The translations under genes and the position numbers were made by a program. Positions 1-10,072 of a stretch of 64,000 nucleotides of DNA are shown in pieces (position 1 is the first letter of the stretch; every line of letters starts with the position of its first letter). The notes under the pieces were generated by a model, which was given only the letters and a program-made list of their open reading frames with translations, searched no databases and was not told where the DNA came from. Origin of the DNA: JAJYKN01 sp035516155 (GTDB lineage Bacteria; Nitrospirota; UBA9217); NCBI GenBank assembly GCA_035516155.1, contig DATJAP010000015.1, positions 1 through 64,000 on the forward strand, written 5' to 3'.

Positions 1-645
1 CCGCGATTGAATATTGCGCGTATAAATCTGGAGCGACGTGAAGATTTCTATTTTTTTCAAGAGCGCATTGATGTCCGTTGCGCGCTCTTCTGTTTCCGAA
101 ACCGACGAACTCAGAAAATTGGTGATAAAGGTCTCAAGACGCGTGATCTCCTCTTCCATGATCTTGGTGAATTCAGTAAGCGGCTCCTCGGCATGATATT
201 TCTCTCTCAGGTAAATAACGGCGCCCTTGATCGCATTCAGCGGATTTCGTACGCCATGAGCCAGGGTGGATGCGACCTTGCCGATGTCAATCAGTTTTTG
301 CGATTGATGCAGTTTTTTTTCCGCCGCGCATGCCGAGTAGGGCTGGATCAAAACGTTGACCTGCTCGACCTGTTTCCGGCCGCGAGGTTTTACTGGCGTA
401 ATGTGAATATCTGCTTTCGTGCAACCCAACAGGCAATTGAATGAATATCCCTTACAGGATATCGCCTTATTTTTTTTAACTGCTTCAGCAATCGCGTCTT
501 TACCATCGACGACAATCCTGGGCAGGATATCGTAGTATTTATTCCCGATAACCTGCGCAGACGGCCGTCCTGAATATGTGGCGATTTCCTGCTCCCACGA
601 GCATATGCATAATTTATTATCTGTATCGAATGACAATTTTCTCAT
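1..645 (-). CDS. Sensor histidine kinase, N-terminal part (cut by window edge)
   Basis: An open minus-strand frame of 215 codons runs from an ATG at 645 off the left edge. Residues 1 to about 105 look like a small PAS-type sensing module. Residues 113 onward form a HisKA dimerisation helix with LAHGVRNPLNAIKG; His130 is the expected phosphoacceptor. The ATPase domain would lie outside the window. No membrane segment is visible, so a cytoplasmic sensor is likely. The ribosome site ahead of the ATG is weak. The partner regulator is not in view. The HisKA assignment is firm; the PAS assignment is inference. Confidence 0.8.
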   Translation of the reverse strand, partial: MRKLSFDTDNKLCICSWEQEIATYSGRPSAQVIGNKYYDILPRIVVDGKDAIAEAVKKNKAISCKGYSFNCLLGCTKADIHITPVKPRGRKQVEQVNVLIQPYSACAAEKKLHQSQKLIDIGKVASTLAHGVRNPLNAIKGAVIYLREKYHAEEPLTEFTKIMEEEITRLETFITNFLSSSVSETEERATDINALLKKIEIFTSLQIYTRNIQSR

Positions 646-1137
646 GGTTATCTCAAGAATAATGATAGGCCTCGTTATCAGGATGTTTTAAGTTCCCAGA
701 AATTGTTATGCACATGACTCTTTACACGACGCTATGAAGAGGAAAAGAATATTAGCTTACGCAAAAAATTAACACTCTATGCAGGATGCAGTCAAAGTAA
801 AATTCACCTGTAAATACGTAATGTTAAGAGGATACTATAACCGTTTTGTAAAAGGATGTAAATACCCTTGAATGGGTATTTTATGGGTATGGTGAAGAGT
901 GAAATAATTTCGCTGAATATCAATGGGTTGAATGTACATACCGCTCATAATATTTTCCTGCCGGTTCAGCATTTTGCACGATATAATATTGAACCGTGAA
1001 CCCTTCTTTTTTCACCCAAAGGAGAGGACCTATTTTTATCATCCGCGTCGTAAAACCCCGTTCTTTTCAGGGCGGGGGAATAAGATGCTTGTTTTGCTTT
1101 GCAACAAATATGTTTTCTGTAGCCTCCCATTCGCGTT
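646..1137. other. Intergenic, no gene seen
   Basis: The stretch lies between two minus-strand genes and should hold the promoter of the kinase. Open frames here have no recognisable protein features. The first part is AT-rich. The only structure noted is the GC hairpin at 1056-1077. Confidence 0.5.
1056..1077 (+). repeat. Hairpin resembling an IS200/IS605-type end
   Basis: CCCCG, then a 12-base TTCTTTTCAGGG loop, then CGGGG. It resembles the CCCCGCCCTTCAGGGCGGGG palindromes found at ends of IS200/IS605 elements. No transposase lies beside it, so it would be a solitary relic. Chance similarity is possible. Confidence 0.3.
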
Positions 1138-2310
1138 TCAGGGGAGTGTATAGGGTTCTGTCAACGGACGGGAATATGATTCTTCAACCGTCGTATCTGC
1201 TCTAATTAATCCGAAGATGCTATTGTCTGCGGAGAAGTAGAGCGTCGATGCCGGGCCGGCGAGACCGTTATTGCCGAAAGAGAGGGCGTGGAGACCCGGA
1301 ATGGTGATTGCCATTCCCTGCCTGTCTCTCAGGTAACCCACAAAATCACCCGACTCCATATCGAAAGCCGCGATACGACCGCTTCCTGAGTTTCCCACGA
1401 GGAGGAACCCGCTGTAGTCGCCGAAGCCCATGGGCGCCTGCGCAATGCCCCAGGGCGCATTCATCCACGGACCCTCCATAAACCGCATAATAAGGTTTCC
1501 GTTCCTGTCGAATGCATCTACGTAACCTGAACCTGCTCCAATCTCCGCTTCCGTTCCCTCAGCGCCGGGCTTCGCATAAGCCACGTAAATTCTGCCATTG
1601 ATATTTTGAACATTATAAGGAGAAAAATCTTCGGGCATGAGCAAGTCGGTAAATGCGTTGGGACTGAGGAAGCGTGGGCCGAAATCCCGTCCAAAGATAT
1701 CCACCCGTCCCTGACGGAAGTTTGCCGAGTAGAGAACATTTTCACCATTGATGCTGCCGATAGCAACGCCGGTGTAAGCGGCATCAGAATAGTTGTCCAC
1801 AACAAGAACCGCGTTATAGCGGCCAATTGCGCTGCTCCATCCTGCGATTGCGCCGTCACCGGTCACGAAAATGAACTGACTCGGCACACCGGCGGCGAGC
1901 TGGAAACTGGTTGTACTGTTAAACACGATGCCGGTCGGAGTGGAGTTGTAAGCCATATTACTGGGAGTCGCTGGGATTGCGACAACTAGCGGCGCTAGTC
2001 CCGGAAACGAGATCCCCGCTTCACTATACACGGTAGCCCGGCCTTTTCCTTTGTCTACAACCCACCACGGCCCCCCTGTAGATGAACACGCGATGCCCCA
2101 TGGATTTACAAGACTCGAATCTCCATTTTCGGTCGGGCCGATGACACTCGACACGAGGTTATTTACGGTATACTGCTCCCCCATCCCCGAGGCGGCATTT
2201 TGGGCCGCCAGGATACTGGGCAGAAACAGTGTGGCAATGACAATCAGAAACGTCTTCTTCAAGCCGTGAGGGATAAAGCCCCGATTCATAACGCTTTTAT
2301 TCATTTTCAT
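1138..2310 (-). CDS. Exported TIGR03118-type protein
   Basis: A 390-residue protein with a basic start and a hydrophobic signal segment (TFLIVIATLFLPSILAA) ending near residue 36, so it is probably exported. The body has LVNPWGIA near the front and LLVGNSGSGRIAAFD near the end, typical of the TIGR03118 family, which is predicted to form a beta-propeller-like fold of unknown function. No C-terminal sorting signal is obvious. The frame can be opened at a TTG at 2328, but the ATG at 2310 or 2304 fits the signal peptide better. It stands alone. Family assignment is from remembered motifs; function is unknown. Confidence 0.7.
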   Translation of the reverse strand: MKMNKSVMNRGFIPHGLKKTFLIVIATLFLPSILAAQNAASGMGEQYTVNNLVSSVIGPTENGDSSLVNPWGIACSSTGGPWWVVDKGKGRATVYSEAGISFPGLAPLVVAIPATPSNMAYNSTPTGIVFNSTTSFQLAAGVPSQFIFVTGDGAIAGWSSAIGRYNAVLVVDNYSDAAYTGVAIGSINGENVLYSANFRQGRVDIFGRDFGPRFLSPNAFTDLLMPEDFSPYNVQNINGRIYVAYAKPGAEGTEAEIGAGSGYVDAFDRNGNLIMRFMEGPWMNAPWGIAQAPMGFGDYSGFLLVGNSGSGRIAAFDMESGDFVGYLRDRQGMAITIPGLHALSFGNNGLAGPASTLYFSADNSIFGLIRADTTVEESYSRPLTEPYTLP

Positions 2311-2798
2311 AATTGACACCGGGAACAAAAGTCTATTTATTTTCTTCTTTTGAGAAAATTATATCGCCGTTTTCCCAATCTCACAAGAAAACGTTTGTAG
2401 TATAAACGATTAAATATCGATTACCAGTAAAACAGCATTTTTTGAAATCGGGCTGTCGAAAAAGGGCTGGAAGCACCCGCTTTGACTCGAAAATGTCAAT
2501 AGGTGAGTAGATACTGTAGGAGAGTGAAAATGCGATATTGATAACGATGTGGAAATCACGACGAGAAGATAAACTGCTTGAAATCTTAACCAATTAAGAA
2601 AAAAAGTTATGGATGCATATACACAGTTTATCCTCGATGCAGCGTAGCGTTCTCTATGTGACAGCATGATGAAGAGTGTGCGAATGCGGTTGTGCATTGT
2701 CGTCATCATGATATTCTTATTCCCACCATGTTTTTGCCATTTTTAAACAGGAAGTCCAAGGAAGGATACAGACAAAGATATAAACAGAGCCGTCTGGG
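2311..2798. other. Intergenic, nothing recognised
   Basis: About 490 bases between two minus-strand genes for exported proteins. It is AT-rich, with only short frames that lack domain features. It presumably contains the promoter of the upstream-lying 1138-2310 gene. Confidence 0.4.
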
Positions 2799-3638
2799 TT
2801 ATCGCTGAACACCCACGATATTGGGGATTGCAGATTGTACCATGTCCTCGTCTCCGGCGTCGTGTAATGCGGTCTCACTCCTGCCTGCCAAGTGGAGCTT
2901 TTTCGTGTCCGCACAGAGAGAAAGGCTGGCTTCAGGACCGCCTTCCACATGCATGGCACGTACTACGTTGAGGCCGGTTTGCAGAAGTTTTTTGTTAAAC
3001 TCAAACATCGTATAGGGCTTTCTTGAAAAGAGAAAGAGAATATTTCCACTGCGATCTTCCGCGATTGCAGCCTCACTCCACTCTCTCGACTGCTGCGTCC
3101 AGACATTGATGCCAGGGTTTTTGATAAGCCGCAAGTTCTGAATCACGGTACCGAACGACTTAAGAATTGTTTCATTGAGATCAGAGCGATCCATTATCTT
3201 TGCCGGCGGAAGTGGCGCAGCGGTACCCCCGAGGAGCAACACACTTTCATAGGTCTTATTCCATCTTTTGTTGTTCACGACAGTCGGCGTTTTCATGTAT
3301 CCCACATGGGTCATGAGATCAATATCATACATGCCTGCATTGATGACGGCTACGAAGCCGAAATCTTCGCACCACTGTTGAGCTGTTCTTCTGTGGGGGT
3401 CCTGCTTGGCCCGGCTTAGTGCTACGAGCCGTGCACGGCGAGGGTTAATACGGACCACGTGGAGAACGTCAGGGTCTGTCTGTATTTCCCCGAAAGGATA
3501 CTGTGCGTATTCAACGCCAGTTGCAAGCATCGTCCATTGCACTTTCTTCTCTATGGCTTGCTGAGCCCAAGAGCGTGGACAAAAGAGCAGCATTATTGCT
3601 GCATACAGATAAATCCTAATTTGTTTCGCATGAGGCAT
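2799..3638 (-). CDS. Exported phosphodiester glycosidase-like (NAGPA domain) protein
   Basis: A 279-residue protein with an N-terminal signal peptide ending around RSWAQQA, so periplasmic or secreted. The body matches the NAGPA / DUF2233 family: FVAVINAGMYD near residue 105 and MHVEGGPEASLSL near residue 235 are its usual conserved blocks. The family includes enzymes that remove N-acetylglucosamine linked by phosphodiester bonds, for example from cell-surface polymers; the substrate here is unknown. The ATG at 3638 has a GGAG ribosome site 6 to 7 bases upstream. It appears monocistronic. Confidence 0.75.
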   Translation of the reverse strand: MPHAKQIRIYLYAAIMLLFCPRSWAQQAIEKKVQWTMLATGVEYAQYPFGEIQTDPDVLHVVRINPRRARLVALSRAKQDPHRRTAQQWCEDFGFVAVINAGMYDIDLMTHVGYMKTPTVVNNKRWNKTYESVLLLGGTAAPLPPAKIMDRSDLNETILKSFGTVIQNLRLIKNPGINVWTQQSREWSEAAIAEDRSGNILFLFSRKPYTMFEFNKKLLQTGLNVVRAMHVEGGPEASLSLCADTKKLHLAGRSETALHDAGDEDMVQSAIPNIVGVQR

Positions 3639-4145
3639 CGTTTTCTCCAGAAACCGGTTTTCTCCCTTTGTCGTTTGAAGTTGGCTGGCCTCTATTTTAC
3701 TTTATTAAATGCAATTTTTGCAAAACAATTTTCATCACGTGCACTTTAATATCATTGATATCATTTCCTGTGCCGTAAGACCGGTCTCTTTAAGGCAGGG
3801 ATATAAGGCGCAGGTTATGAAGCGATCAAATGAGCATGTTTTAGAATGAGGTAGGCAGATGTTTGTCTCTCTGATGTAATTCATGAAGATGCTTGAAACC
3901 ACCAAAGAACTCACGTGCAAACAATGACTGACGTCGGTAAGACAGTAGCAATTGACGACAGCACCGCTTTTTTGCCCAGCCTGCTTGGCTTTTCCGCAAC
4001 AAAGCCCCGGAACGCTGCCGTGTGGCATACCAAAGAAATCCGGATAACCACTGGGACGCTTTCGACGCGATTTTTGTCTAGCTTGTCCGGAATCGATTCA
4101 GCAGTTCTCTTCCAGCCGTGACAATAGCCAACTTTAGCAAGGCGA
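3639..4145. other. Intergenic, nothing recognised
   Basis: About 500 bases between two minus-strand genes. Frames inside it have no recognisable domain, membrane pattern or ribosome site. I see no tRNA, no long inverted repeat and no strong terminator. Confidence 0.4.
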
Positions 4146-5387
4146 TTAAGCACTATGCGGTTTTTTGAGCAATACCGTGAGCATGATCGCTGCACCAGCA
4201 AAGACTGCTGCCATGAAGAAGCTGCCGGAGAAACTGCCGGTTTTTTCGGCCATGATGCCGGCAATGGAAGGGCCGGTGATCTGGCCGAGTCCGAAAATGA
4301 AGGTGATGAAGCCGAAGGCGGCAAGCGCCTTGTCTACGCCCACGTATTCGCTCACCGCCGCAACCATGATCGACGGGATGGACCAGGCGACGATGCCGTA
4401 GAACCCGATGGAGAGATAGAGGAACAACGGTGGCAGGTTTGCTGCGACGAGAAGATACGCGAGCGTCTGGAGCGAGAATACGATCATAAGCCCTGTTTTT
4501 CTGCCAAGCCGGTCCGACAGCGTTCCGAATACAGGACCGGAAAAAAGACTCAAAAGTCCCACCCAGGACCAGAAGTTGCCCGCGATTGTTTCCGAGAACC
4601 CCCGTTCCTTGACTAGCGTTGTCACAATGAAGGTCGCGTATATCACGTAGGTATATCCAAAAAGAAAATAGATCGCACCCAGAAGATAGAGGGTTTTGTT
4701 TTTGTAAATGCTTTTCCGGTCCTCTTCTGACTGATAGACCGTTGATGCCCGGCTCCCATCGCCCCCAAAGGGAAATAATCCCACATCCTGCGGTTTATTT
4801 CTCAAAAATAAATAAGCGACCCCTGCTATGATTGCTACCGTTCCTGCAAGAACAAGCCAGTTGACCCTCCAGCCATTAGGTCCCACGAGCCTATTCACGA
4901 AGGGGACGAGCTTGCCTGATATGATAATAGCGAATCCGCTGCCGATGACCACGAATCCGGCAGCCCGGCCCCTGATCGACCGGTCGAACCATGCTGTTAT
5001 GAGACCCATGACCGGCACGTTCGCCGCTCCGCTGCCTAGGCCGGTGACTAGGTAGAGGAGCAGAACACCGGTGAAGCTCGTTGAGCGGCTGATGAGCGCC
5101 ATAGAAACGGCGATGACGACAAGCGCGATGACAATCAGGCGGCTCGATCCGATCGTGCGTGCGATATGGCCGCAGAAAAGAACCGACAGGAGATAGCCGA
5201 TGAAATTGCCGGTGCTGATGAAGCCAATCTGGGAATAGGAAAGATTGAGCGATGCCGCCATGGAGGGAAGCAGCATCCCGAGCGCAAAGCGGCCGAATCC
5301 GAGACAGGCCACGATGCAGAGCGTGCCGGTGATGACGATCACCCAGCCATAGTGGAAGGGGAAGCGGGAGGTTTTCAGTCCGGACAT
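4146..5387 (-). CDS. MFS transporter
   Basis: A 413-residue protein with about twelve hydrophobic segments and a central basic loop near residue 215, as in 12-helix major facilitator permeases. The first cytoplasmic loop region (CGHIARTIGSSRLI) and the second-half motif GTLSDRLGRKTGL mark the duplicated MFS halves. Its N-terminal half (HYGWVIVITGTLC, GFGRFALGMLLPSM) resembles the YbfB/YjiJ or oxalate/formate-antiporter-like groups; the substrate cannot be read. I chose the ATG at 5387, since the longer form would start at a TTG at 5423; neither has a clear ribosome site. It stands alone. Confidence 0.8.
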   Translation of the reverse strand: MSGLKTSRFPFHYGWVIVITGTLCIVACLGFGRFALGMLLPSMAASLNLSYSQIGFISTGNFIGYLLSVLFCGHIARTIGSSRLIVIALVVIAVSMALISRSTSFTGVLLLYLVTGLGSGAANVPVMGLITAWFDRSIRGRAAGFVVIGSGFAIIISGKLVPFVNRLVGPNGWRVNWLVLAGTVAIIAGVAYLFLRNKPQDVGLFPFGGDGSRASTVYQSEEDRKSIYKNKTLYLLGAIYFLFGYTYVIYATFIVTTLVKERGFSETIAGNFWSWVGLLSLFSGPVFGTLSDRLGRKTGLMIVFSLQTLAYLLVAANLPPLFLYLSIGFYGIVAWSIPSIMVAAVSEYVGVDKALAAFGFITFIFGLGQITGPSIAGIMAEKTGSFSGSFFMAAVFAGAAIMLTVLLKKPHSA

Positions 5388-6126
5388 GGGGGAAACTATA
5401 ACATTTCCCAGGAAAATGACCAAGAAAAAATATTGAGGCAGCGATCTTGTTCGCGGTCTGGGGTTCTGTCGGTGACATCGACGAGCTGGCAGGCCCAGAT
5501 GTTGATGACGACACCTCCCATGAATGGTGTTTTGTCAAGCACTGTGACAAAATATAATTTCAAGCGCGCTTACAGCGCAGTATTTTAAGCATCAACCTCT
5601 CAAAGCGTCCGGTTCATCATCAGGGAATCAGCCATCCTTCCCTTCGATCTCGCCCTATAGGTGGCTCACCTTGCCGATGCGGATGGCACGCCCATTCTAC
5701 AAGCCGGTTTTTTCAACTAAGATATATGGCGGGCTATGCCACAGAGTTGATTTCTGAGTTTCCGATTCGTTCTAGCGAGGCTATTTTCTTTAAACCTTTG
5801 TCAGACATCCTTGGAAACTGCTAAATAGTGTTTCGGAATGGGCGCCGCCGGGCATCAATAAGCACATAACAGATTCAATCCAGGCTGCTCACTTCGTCGG
5901 GGAGGAGTGATAATAGCGTTGTCTGAGATTACCCAGCAACGTCTGGCCGTCGGCAGCAGGGCCGAGTTGTTCTCGATATTTTTAGCCTTTGTTCAAATTG
6001 GTATCCATGGTATTGCACGGCGCCCTTTGCATTTCAACCGGCGGCGCTCAAATTTTAGACGCGAATTAAGCGTCTTTTTGTTTTCTGAATAATGTCTTAC
6101 TCCTGTTTGCCTTTGATAGGGCGGTA
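5388..6126. other. Intergenic, about 740 bases with a terminator-like hairpin
   Basis: No convincing gene on either strand. The frame at 5907-6092 has no domain features and runs across the hairpin at 6057-6079, so I reject it. The stretch may be the remains of a lost gene. Confidence 0.4.
6057..6085 (+). terminator. Intrinsic terminator-like hairpin
   Basis: AGACGC, a 7-base loop GAATTAA, then GCGTCT followed by TTTTGTTTT on the plus strand. It faces the wrong way for the neighbouring minus-strand genes, so it may be a relic of a lost plus-strand transcript or block read-through toward the thioesterase gene. Confidence 0.5.
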
Positions 6127-6534
6127 TCATTTTAAAATATCGGCGATTGCATCCTTCTTTCGATATACAGTTCCTTGGAAAAGGGCGACTGCGTTGCCGG
6201 CCTCATCCTTTACCTCGATCAGGTACGTGGCAAGTTTGGGATTGAACGATACTTCCCGGCCTTCGGCGATGAGGGCGCCGGACTTCACGGCTTTGAAGAA
6301 CGAAATGCTCACATTGATCGCCATGGCGAGGGTGCCGTGGGAGTTGGAGGCTACGGAGAAAACTGCGTCGGCAAGTGAGAAAATGGCGCCGCCATGGACG
6401 GTCCCGGCGCTGTTCAGGTGATGCTGTTGAAGCGTCATCCGGGCTTTTGCCTTGCCTGATGAATATTCGAGCATCTCCACGCCGAGATGTTTTGCAAAGT
6501 GGTCCTTCTCAACGAATTTCTTCATGGTATCCAT
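6127..6534 (-). CDS. PaaI-family hotdog thioesterase
   Basis: A 135-residue single-domain hotdog protein. The block LNSAGTVHGGAIFSLADAVF (residues about 41-60) is the PaaI thioesterase signature, with the catalytic region around HGG and the following acidic helix residue. It probably hydrolyses an acyl- or aryl-CoA thioester in the cytoplasm. It is divergent from the paaK-ior operon 180 bases away, which suggests release of CoA from phenylacetyl-CoA or its ring-hydroxylated products. The start could be the ATG at 6534 or at 6525; an AGGGGAAAGGA stretch lies upstream. Confidence 0.85.
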   Translation of the reverse strand: MDTMKKFVEKDHFAKHLGVEMLEYSSGKAKARMTLQQHHLNSAGTVHGGAIFSLADAVFSVASNSHGTLAMAINVSISFFKAVKSGALIAEGREVSFNPKLATYLIEVKDEAGNAVALFQGTVYRKKDAIADILK

Positions 6535-6621
6535 AGGTCCATCCTTTCCCCTGCTTATTCAAAGCCCCGCCATTATAGCAAAATCCCGCATCCCGTCTCA
6601 AGAGATAATACCGAATTTTTA

Positions 6622-6651
6622 TTTACAAAACAGTGCATTCTGGTTTATAAT
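6622..6651 (+). promoter_or_regulatory. Sigma-70-type promoter for the paaK-ior operon
   Basis: TTTACA, an 18-base spacer, then a perfect TATAAT, in the gap between the divergent thioesterase and ligase genes. It lies about 63 bases ahead of the paaK start codon. Confidence 0.6.
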
Positions 6652-6714
6652 GATCGCCGTTTCTCAATGAACTAACTTCCTGCCTGATCGAATCCTTGAT
6701 CTGAGGAGCCGTCT

Positions 6715-8058
6715 ATGCCCTGGAATCCGGAAGAATCCTTGCCGCGAAAAGAATTGAGCAAAGTGCAGAGTGAACGCCTCAAGAAGGTCTGCGAGAGGGT
6801 CTATTCCCGCGTACCCTTTTACAAAAAGAAATTTGACGGAAAGGGTTTGAAACCCTCGGACATCGGGGGCATTGAAGACATCATCAAGCTTCCCTTCACG
6901 AAGAAATCGGATCTTCGCGACAACTACCCCTATGGCCTTTTTGCCGAGCCCCTTGAAAACATCGTGCGAATCCATGCCTCGTCGGGCACAACGGGCAAGC
7001 CCACCGTAGTTGCCTACAACCGGAACGACATCAGCCTTTGGGCCGATGTCATGGCGCGAACCTTTACCTGCGCCGGCGTTACGAAAAAGGACGTGGTCCA
7101 GAACGCCTACGGATATGGCCTGTTCACCGGCGGTCTCGGCGCGCACTATGGCGCTGAGCGCGTGGGCGCGTCGGTCATCCCCATCTCAGGCGGGAATACG
7201 CAGAAACAGATCCTGCTCCTGCAGGACTTCGGGAGCACGGTGATCTGTTCCACGCCGTCTTTTGCGCTCTATATTTACGACGTTGCCTGCGAAATGAAAA
7301 TCAACCTCGACACGATCAAGCTGCGCGTCGGCCTCTTCGGCGCCGAGCCCTGGACCGACGAGATGCGTCACGAGGTCGAAGAGCGGCTTCGCATCAAGGC
7401 TATCGACATCTACGGCCTCTCGGAAATCATCGGCCCCGGCGTCTCGTCGGAGTGCATCGAGGCGCAGAGCGGCCTGCATCTCAACGAGGACCACTTCTAC
7501 CCCGAGATTATCAACCCCGAGACGGGCGAGCAGTTGCCCTACGGCCAGGAAGGCGAGCTCGTCGTAACGAGCATGTCCCGGGAAGCCATGCCGCTTATCC
7601 GCTATCGCACCGGCGACATCACCAGCCTGAACCCCGAGCCCTGCGCCTGCGGCAGGACCCTGGTGCGCATGAAGCGGGTGCGCGGACGGGCGGACGACAT
7701 GCTTATCATCCGCGGAGTGAATGTGTTCCCGTCGCAGGTCGAATCAGTGCTGCTCCGCTCCGAGGAGGTGGCGCCGCATTACGTTATCGAAGTGACCCGT
7801 AAGGGACGTCTCGACGAGATGAACGTTCATGTGGAAGTGACGTCGAAGTTCATGGAAGAAATGGCGTCGAAGGTGCTGTCCACGGACCTGAAGGCCTTTG
7901 TCCAGGAAGAAGAGGCACTCATCCATCTCAAGCGGGAGATCAAGAAAAACATCAAGGACATCATCGGCGTGAACACCGAAGTGACGCTGCGGCCACCGAA
8001 TACGATCCAGCGCAGTGAAGGCAAGGCAAAGCGCGTGATCGACAACCGGGTGAAGTAA
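6715..8058 (+). CDS. paaK: Phenylacetate-CoA ligase (aryl-acid AMP-binding)
   Basis: A 447-residue enzyme that activates phenylacetate or a related arylacetate with ATP and CoA. The ATP-binding loop ASSGTTGKPTVVAY lies near residue 90, YGLSEIIGPGVSSEC near residue 235, and RGRADDMLIIRGVNVFPSQ near residue 325, all typical of PaaK. Length is normal for the family. The ATG at 6715 has GAGGAG about 7 bases upstream. Followed by iorA and iorB, it probably serves the route from arylpyruvates to arylacetyl-CoA. A second, related ligase lies at 12246-13544. Confidence 0.9.
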   Translation: MPWNPEESLPRKELSKVQSERLKKVCERVYSRVPFYKKKFDGKGLKPSDIGGIEDIIKLPFTKKSDLRDNYPYGLFAEPLENIVRIHASSGTTGKPTVVAYNRNDISLWADVMARTFTCAGVTKKDVVQNAYGYGLFTGGLGAHYGAERVGASVIPISGGNTQKQILLLQDFGSTVICSTPSFALYIYDVACEMKINLDTIKLRVGLFGAEPWTDEMRHEVEERLRIKAIDIYGLSEIIGPGVSSECIEAQSGLHLNEDHFYPEIINPETGEQLPYGQEGELVVTSMSREAMPLIRYRTGDITSLNPEPCACGRTLVRMKRVRGRADDMLIIRGVNVFPSQVESVLLRSEEVAPHYVIEVTRKGRLDEMNVHVEVTSKFMEEMASKVLSTDLKAFVQEEEALIHLKREIKKNIKDIIGVNTEVTLRPPNTIQRSEGKAKRVIDNRVK

Positions 8059-8176
8059 GGTAACAAGGGCAAGGACCAAGCAGCATACAGCACTGGTTCA
8101 GCATCCTCCTTCGCACATCACCCTTTTTTAAATTTTCCGCATACTCTGTGGTTAATTTTTCAGACGGGGAGTGATT

Positions 8177-9943
8177 TTGAAAAAAGCAATTCTTTCCGGT
8201 AACGAAGCAATCGCCCGCGGTTTCCTCGAGGCGGGAGGCAAGCTCGCAGCGGCCTATCCCGGTACTCCGAGCACCGAGGTGCTCGAAAATCTTTCAAAGT
8301 CCAAGGATATTCACGCCGAGTGGTCCGTGAACGAGAAAGTGGCAATGGAAGTGGCTATCGGAGGCTCCATTTCCGGAGTGCGTTCGATGGCGTGCATGAA
8401 ACACGTGGGCGTGAATGTGGCTTCCGATCCGCTCATGACCGTGGCATATACGGGCGTCAACGCGGGGTTGGTGCTCATAGCGGCAGACGACCCGGGGATG
8501 TTCAGTTCACAGAATGAACAGGACACGCGGCACTTTGCCCGCCTTGGGAAAATACCCTGCCTCGAGCCGTCGGATTCCGCGGAGGCCAGGCAGTTCACGA
8601 AGACCGCTTTCGAGCTTTCCGAGTCCTTTGACACCCCGGTTATCCTGCGCACGACAACCAGGATATCACACTGCAAGAGCGTGGTGGAAACAGGGGAGCC
8701 CGAGTCCCCGGCTGGCCGCGGCCTTGCCCGCGACTTCCGTAAATATGTCATGCTCCCCAGCAATGCCAAGAAGCGGCATGTTGCCGTTGAAGAGCGGCTC
8801 CTTCGCGTCAAGGAGTGGGCCGAGACATCGCCGCTCAATCAGATCATTGACGGCGACCGGGATATGGGCTTTATCACCTCCGGCATATCGTTCCAGTACG
8901 TGCGCGAAGCCTTCCCGAAGGCAGCGGTGCTCAAGCTGGGCATGACTTTCCCGCTCCCAGACAAATTGATTGCTAAATTCGCCACCTCCGTGGCCAGGCT
9001 CGCCGTGGTGGAGGAGCTTGACCCCTTTCTTGAAGAACAAATCAAGGCCCTGGGCATTCCAGTCCATATCGGCAAGAACAAGCTGCCGCTCTGCGACGAA
9101 TTCAGTCAGCGCCTGGTTCGCGAGAAGATTTCGGGCAGCACGCCGCCGGTAAAGGAACCCGCGGCTGGGCTTCTGATGCGTCCGCCAACGTTCTGCCCCG
9201 GATGTTCTCACCGGGGCCTGTACACGGTACTCGCCAAGCTCAAAGTTTACGTGTCCGGCGACATTGGGTGCTACACGCTGGGAGCCCTCCCGCCTTTTTC
9301 CGCCATGCACACCTGCATCTGCATGGGCGCCAGCATATCAGCCGCGCACGGCATGGCCAAGGGCCTCGCTCTCCAAGGCACGCACCAGAAACCCGTGGCC
9401 GTGATCGGCGACTCCACGTTTCTGCACTCCGGCATCACGGGCCTAGTGAACATGGTTTATAACGGCGGCGACGCCGTCGTGATCATTATGAACAACGACA
9501 CGACGGGCATGACCGGCGGGCAGGAGCACGCCGGAACGGGCAGAACGGCAAAGGGAACCGAGGCGCCGCGCCTCGATATCGCAAAGCTCTGCCAGGCTAT
9601 CGGTGCCCGGCGGGTCCGTGAAATCGATGCCTACAATATTAAAGAGCTCGAAAAAATCATGAGAGAAGAACTTGCGGCGACCGGGCCGTCGGTGCTTATT
9701 TCGAACCAGCCCTGCGTGCTGCGCTACCGCGTGTCCAAGAAAGCGTACGCCGTCGAGAAAGAGGACTGCAAGGGCTGCAAGCTCTGCCTCAAGGCGGGAT
9801 GCATCGCCCTTTCCTTCACTCCCGAAGGGAAGACAGGGTACGTCGAAGTCGATCCGCTCCTGTGCAATGGCTGCGGGGTTTGCTCACAACTGTGCACCAC
9901 GGGGTGCATGAAGACGGAGGAGCAGAAGGCAAGCGGCAAGTAG
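8177..9943 (+). CDS. iorA: Indolepyruvate:ferredoxin oxidoreductase, alpha subunit
   Basis: A 588-residue subunit of the enzyme that oxidatively decarboxylates arylpyruvates to arylacetyl-CoA, passing electrons to ferredoxin. It has an N-terminal pyrimidine-binding domain (AYPGTPSTEVLENL), a thiamine diphosphate domain (FCPGCSHRGLYTVL near residue 335, GDSTFLHSGITGL near 415) and a C-terminal pair of 4Fe-4S motifs (CKGCKLCLKAGC and CNGCGVCSQLC). A GTG at 8171 also opens the frame, but it touches the GGGGA ribosome site; the TTG at 8177 has correct spacing. Partner of iorB downstream. Confidence 0.92.
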   Translation: MKKAILSGNEAIARGFLEAGGKLAAAYPGTPSTEVLENLSKSKDIHAEWSVNEKVAMEVAIGGSISGVRSMACMKHVGVNVASDPLMTVAYTGVNAGLVLIAADDPGMFSSQNEQDTRHFARLGKIPCLEPSDSAEARQFTKTAFELSESFDTPVILRTTTRISHCKSVVETGEPESPAGRGLARDFRKYVMLPSNAKKRHVAVEERLLRVKEWAETSPLNQIIDGDRDMGFITSGISFQYVREAFPKAAVLKLGMTFPLPDKLIAKFATSVARLAVVEELDPFLEEQIKALGIPVHIGKNKLPLCDEFSQRLVREKISGSTPPVKEPAAGLLMRPPTFCPGCSHRGLYTVLAKLKVYVSGDIGCYTLGALPPFSAMHTCICMGASISAAHGMAKGLALQGTHQKPVAVIGDSTFLHSGITGLVNMVYNGGDAVVIIMNNDTTGMTGGQEHAGTGRTAKGTEAPRLDIAKLCQAIGARRVREIDAYNIKELEKIMREELAATGPSVLISNQPCVLRYRVSKKAYAVEKEDCKGCKLCLKAGCIALSFTPEGKTGYVEVDPLLCNGCGVCSQLCTTGCMKTEEQKASGK

Positions 9944-10072
9944 CAAAGGGCAAGGAGTAGAAGCGATCGGCACAGTATGTGCCAAAGGGGCTTAATTTCC
10001 TTGCTGCTTGACCCGGCGTTCCCTGCGGTCATCTTCGAAAATCTGCAGCTTATGGTTTAACTGAGGGAAGAC

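Noticed and set aside
5907..6092. 61-residue plus-strand frame
   Set aside because: It crosses the terminator-like hairpin, has no domain features, and its overlap with the hairpin makes translation unlikely.
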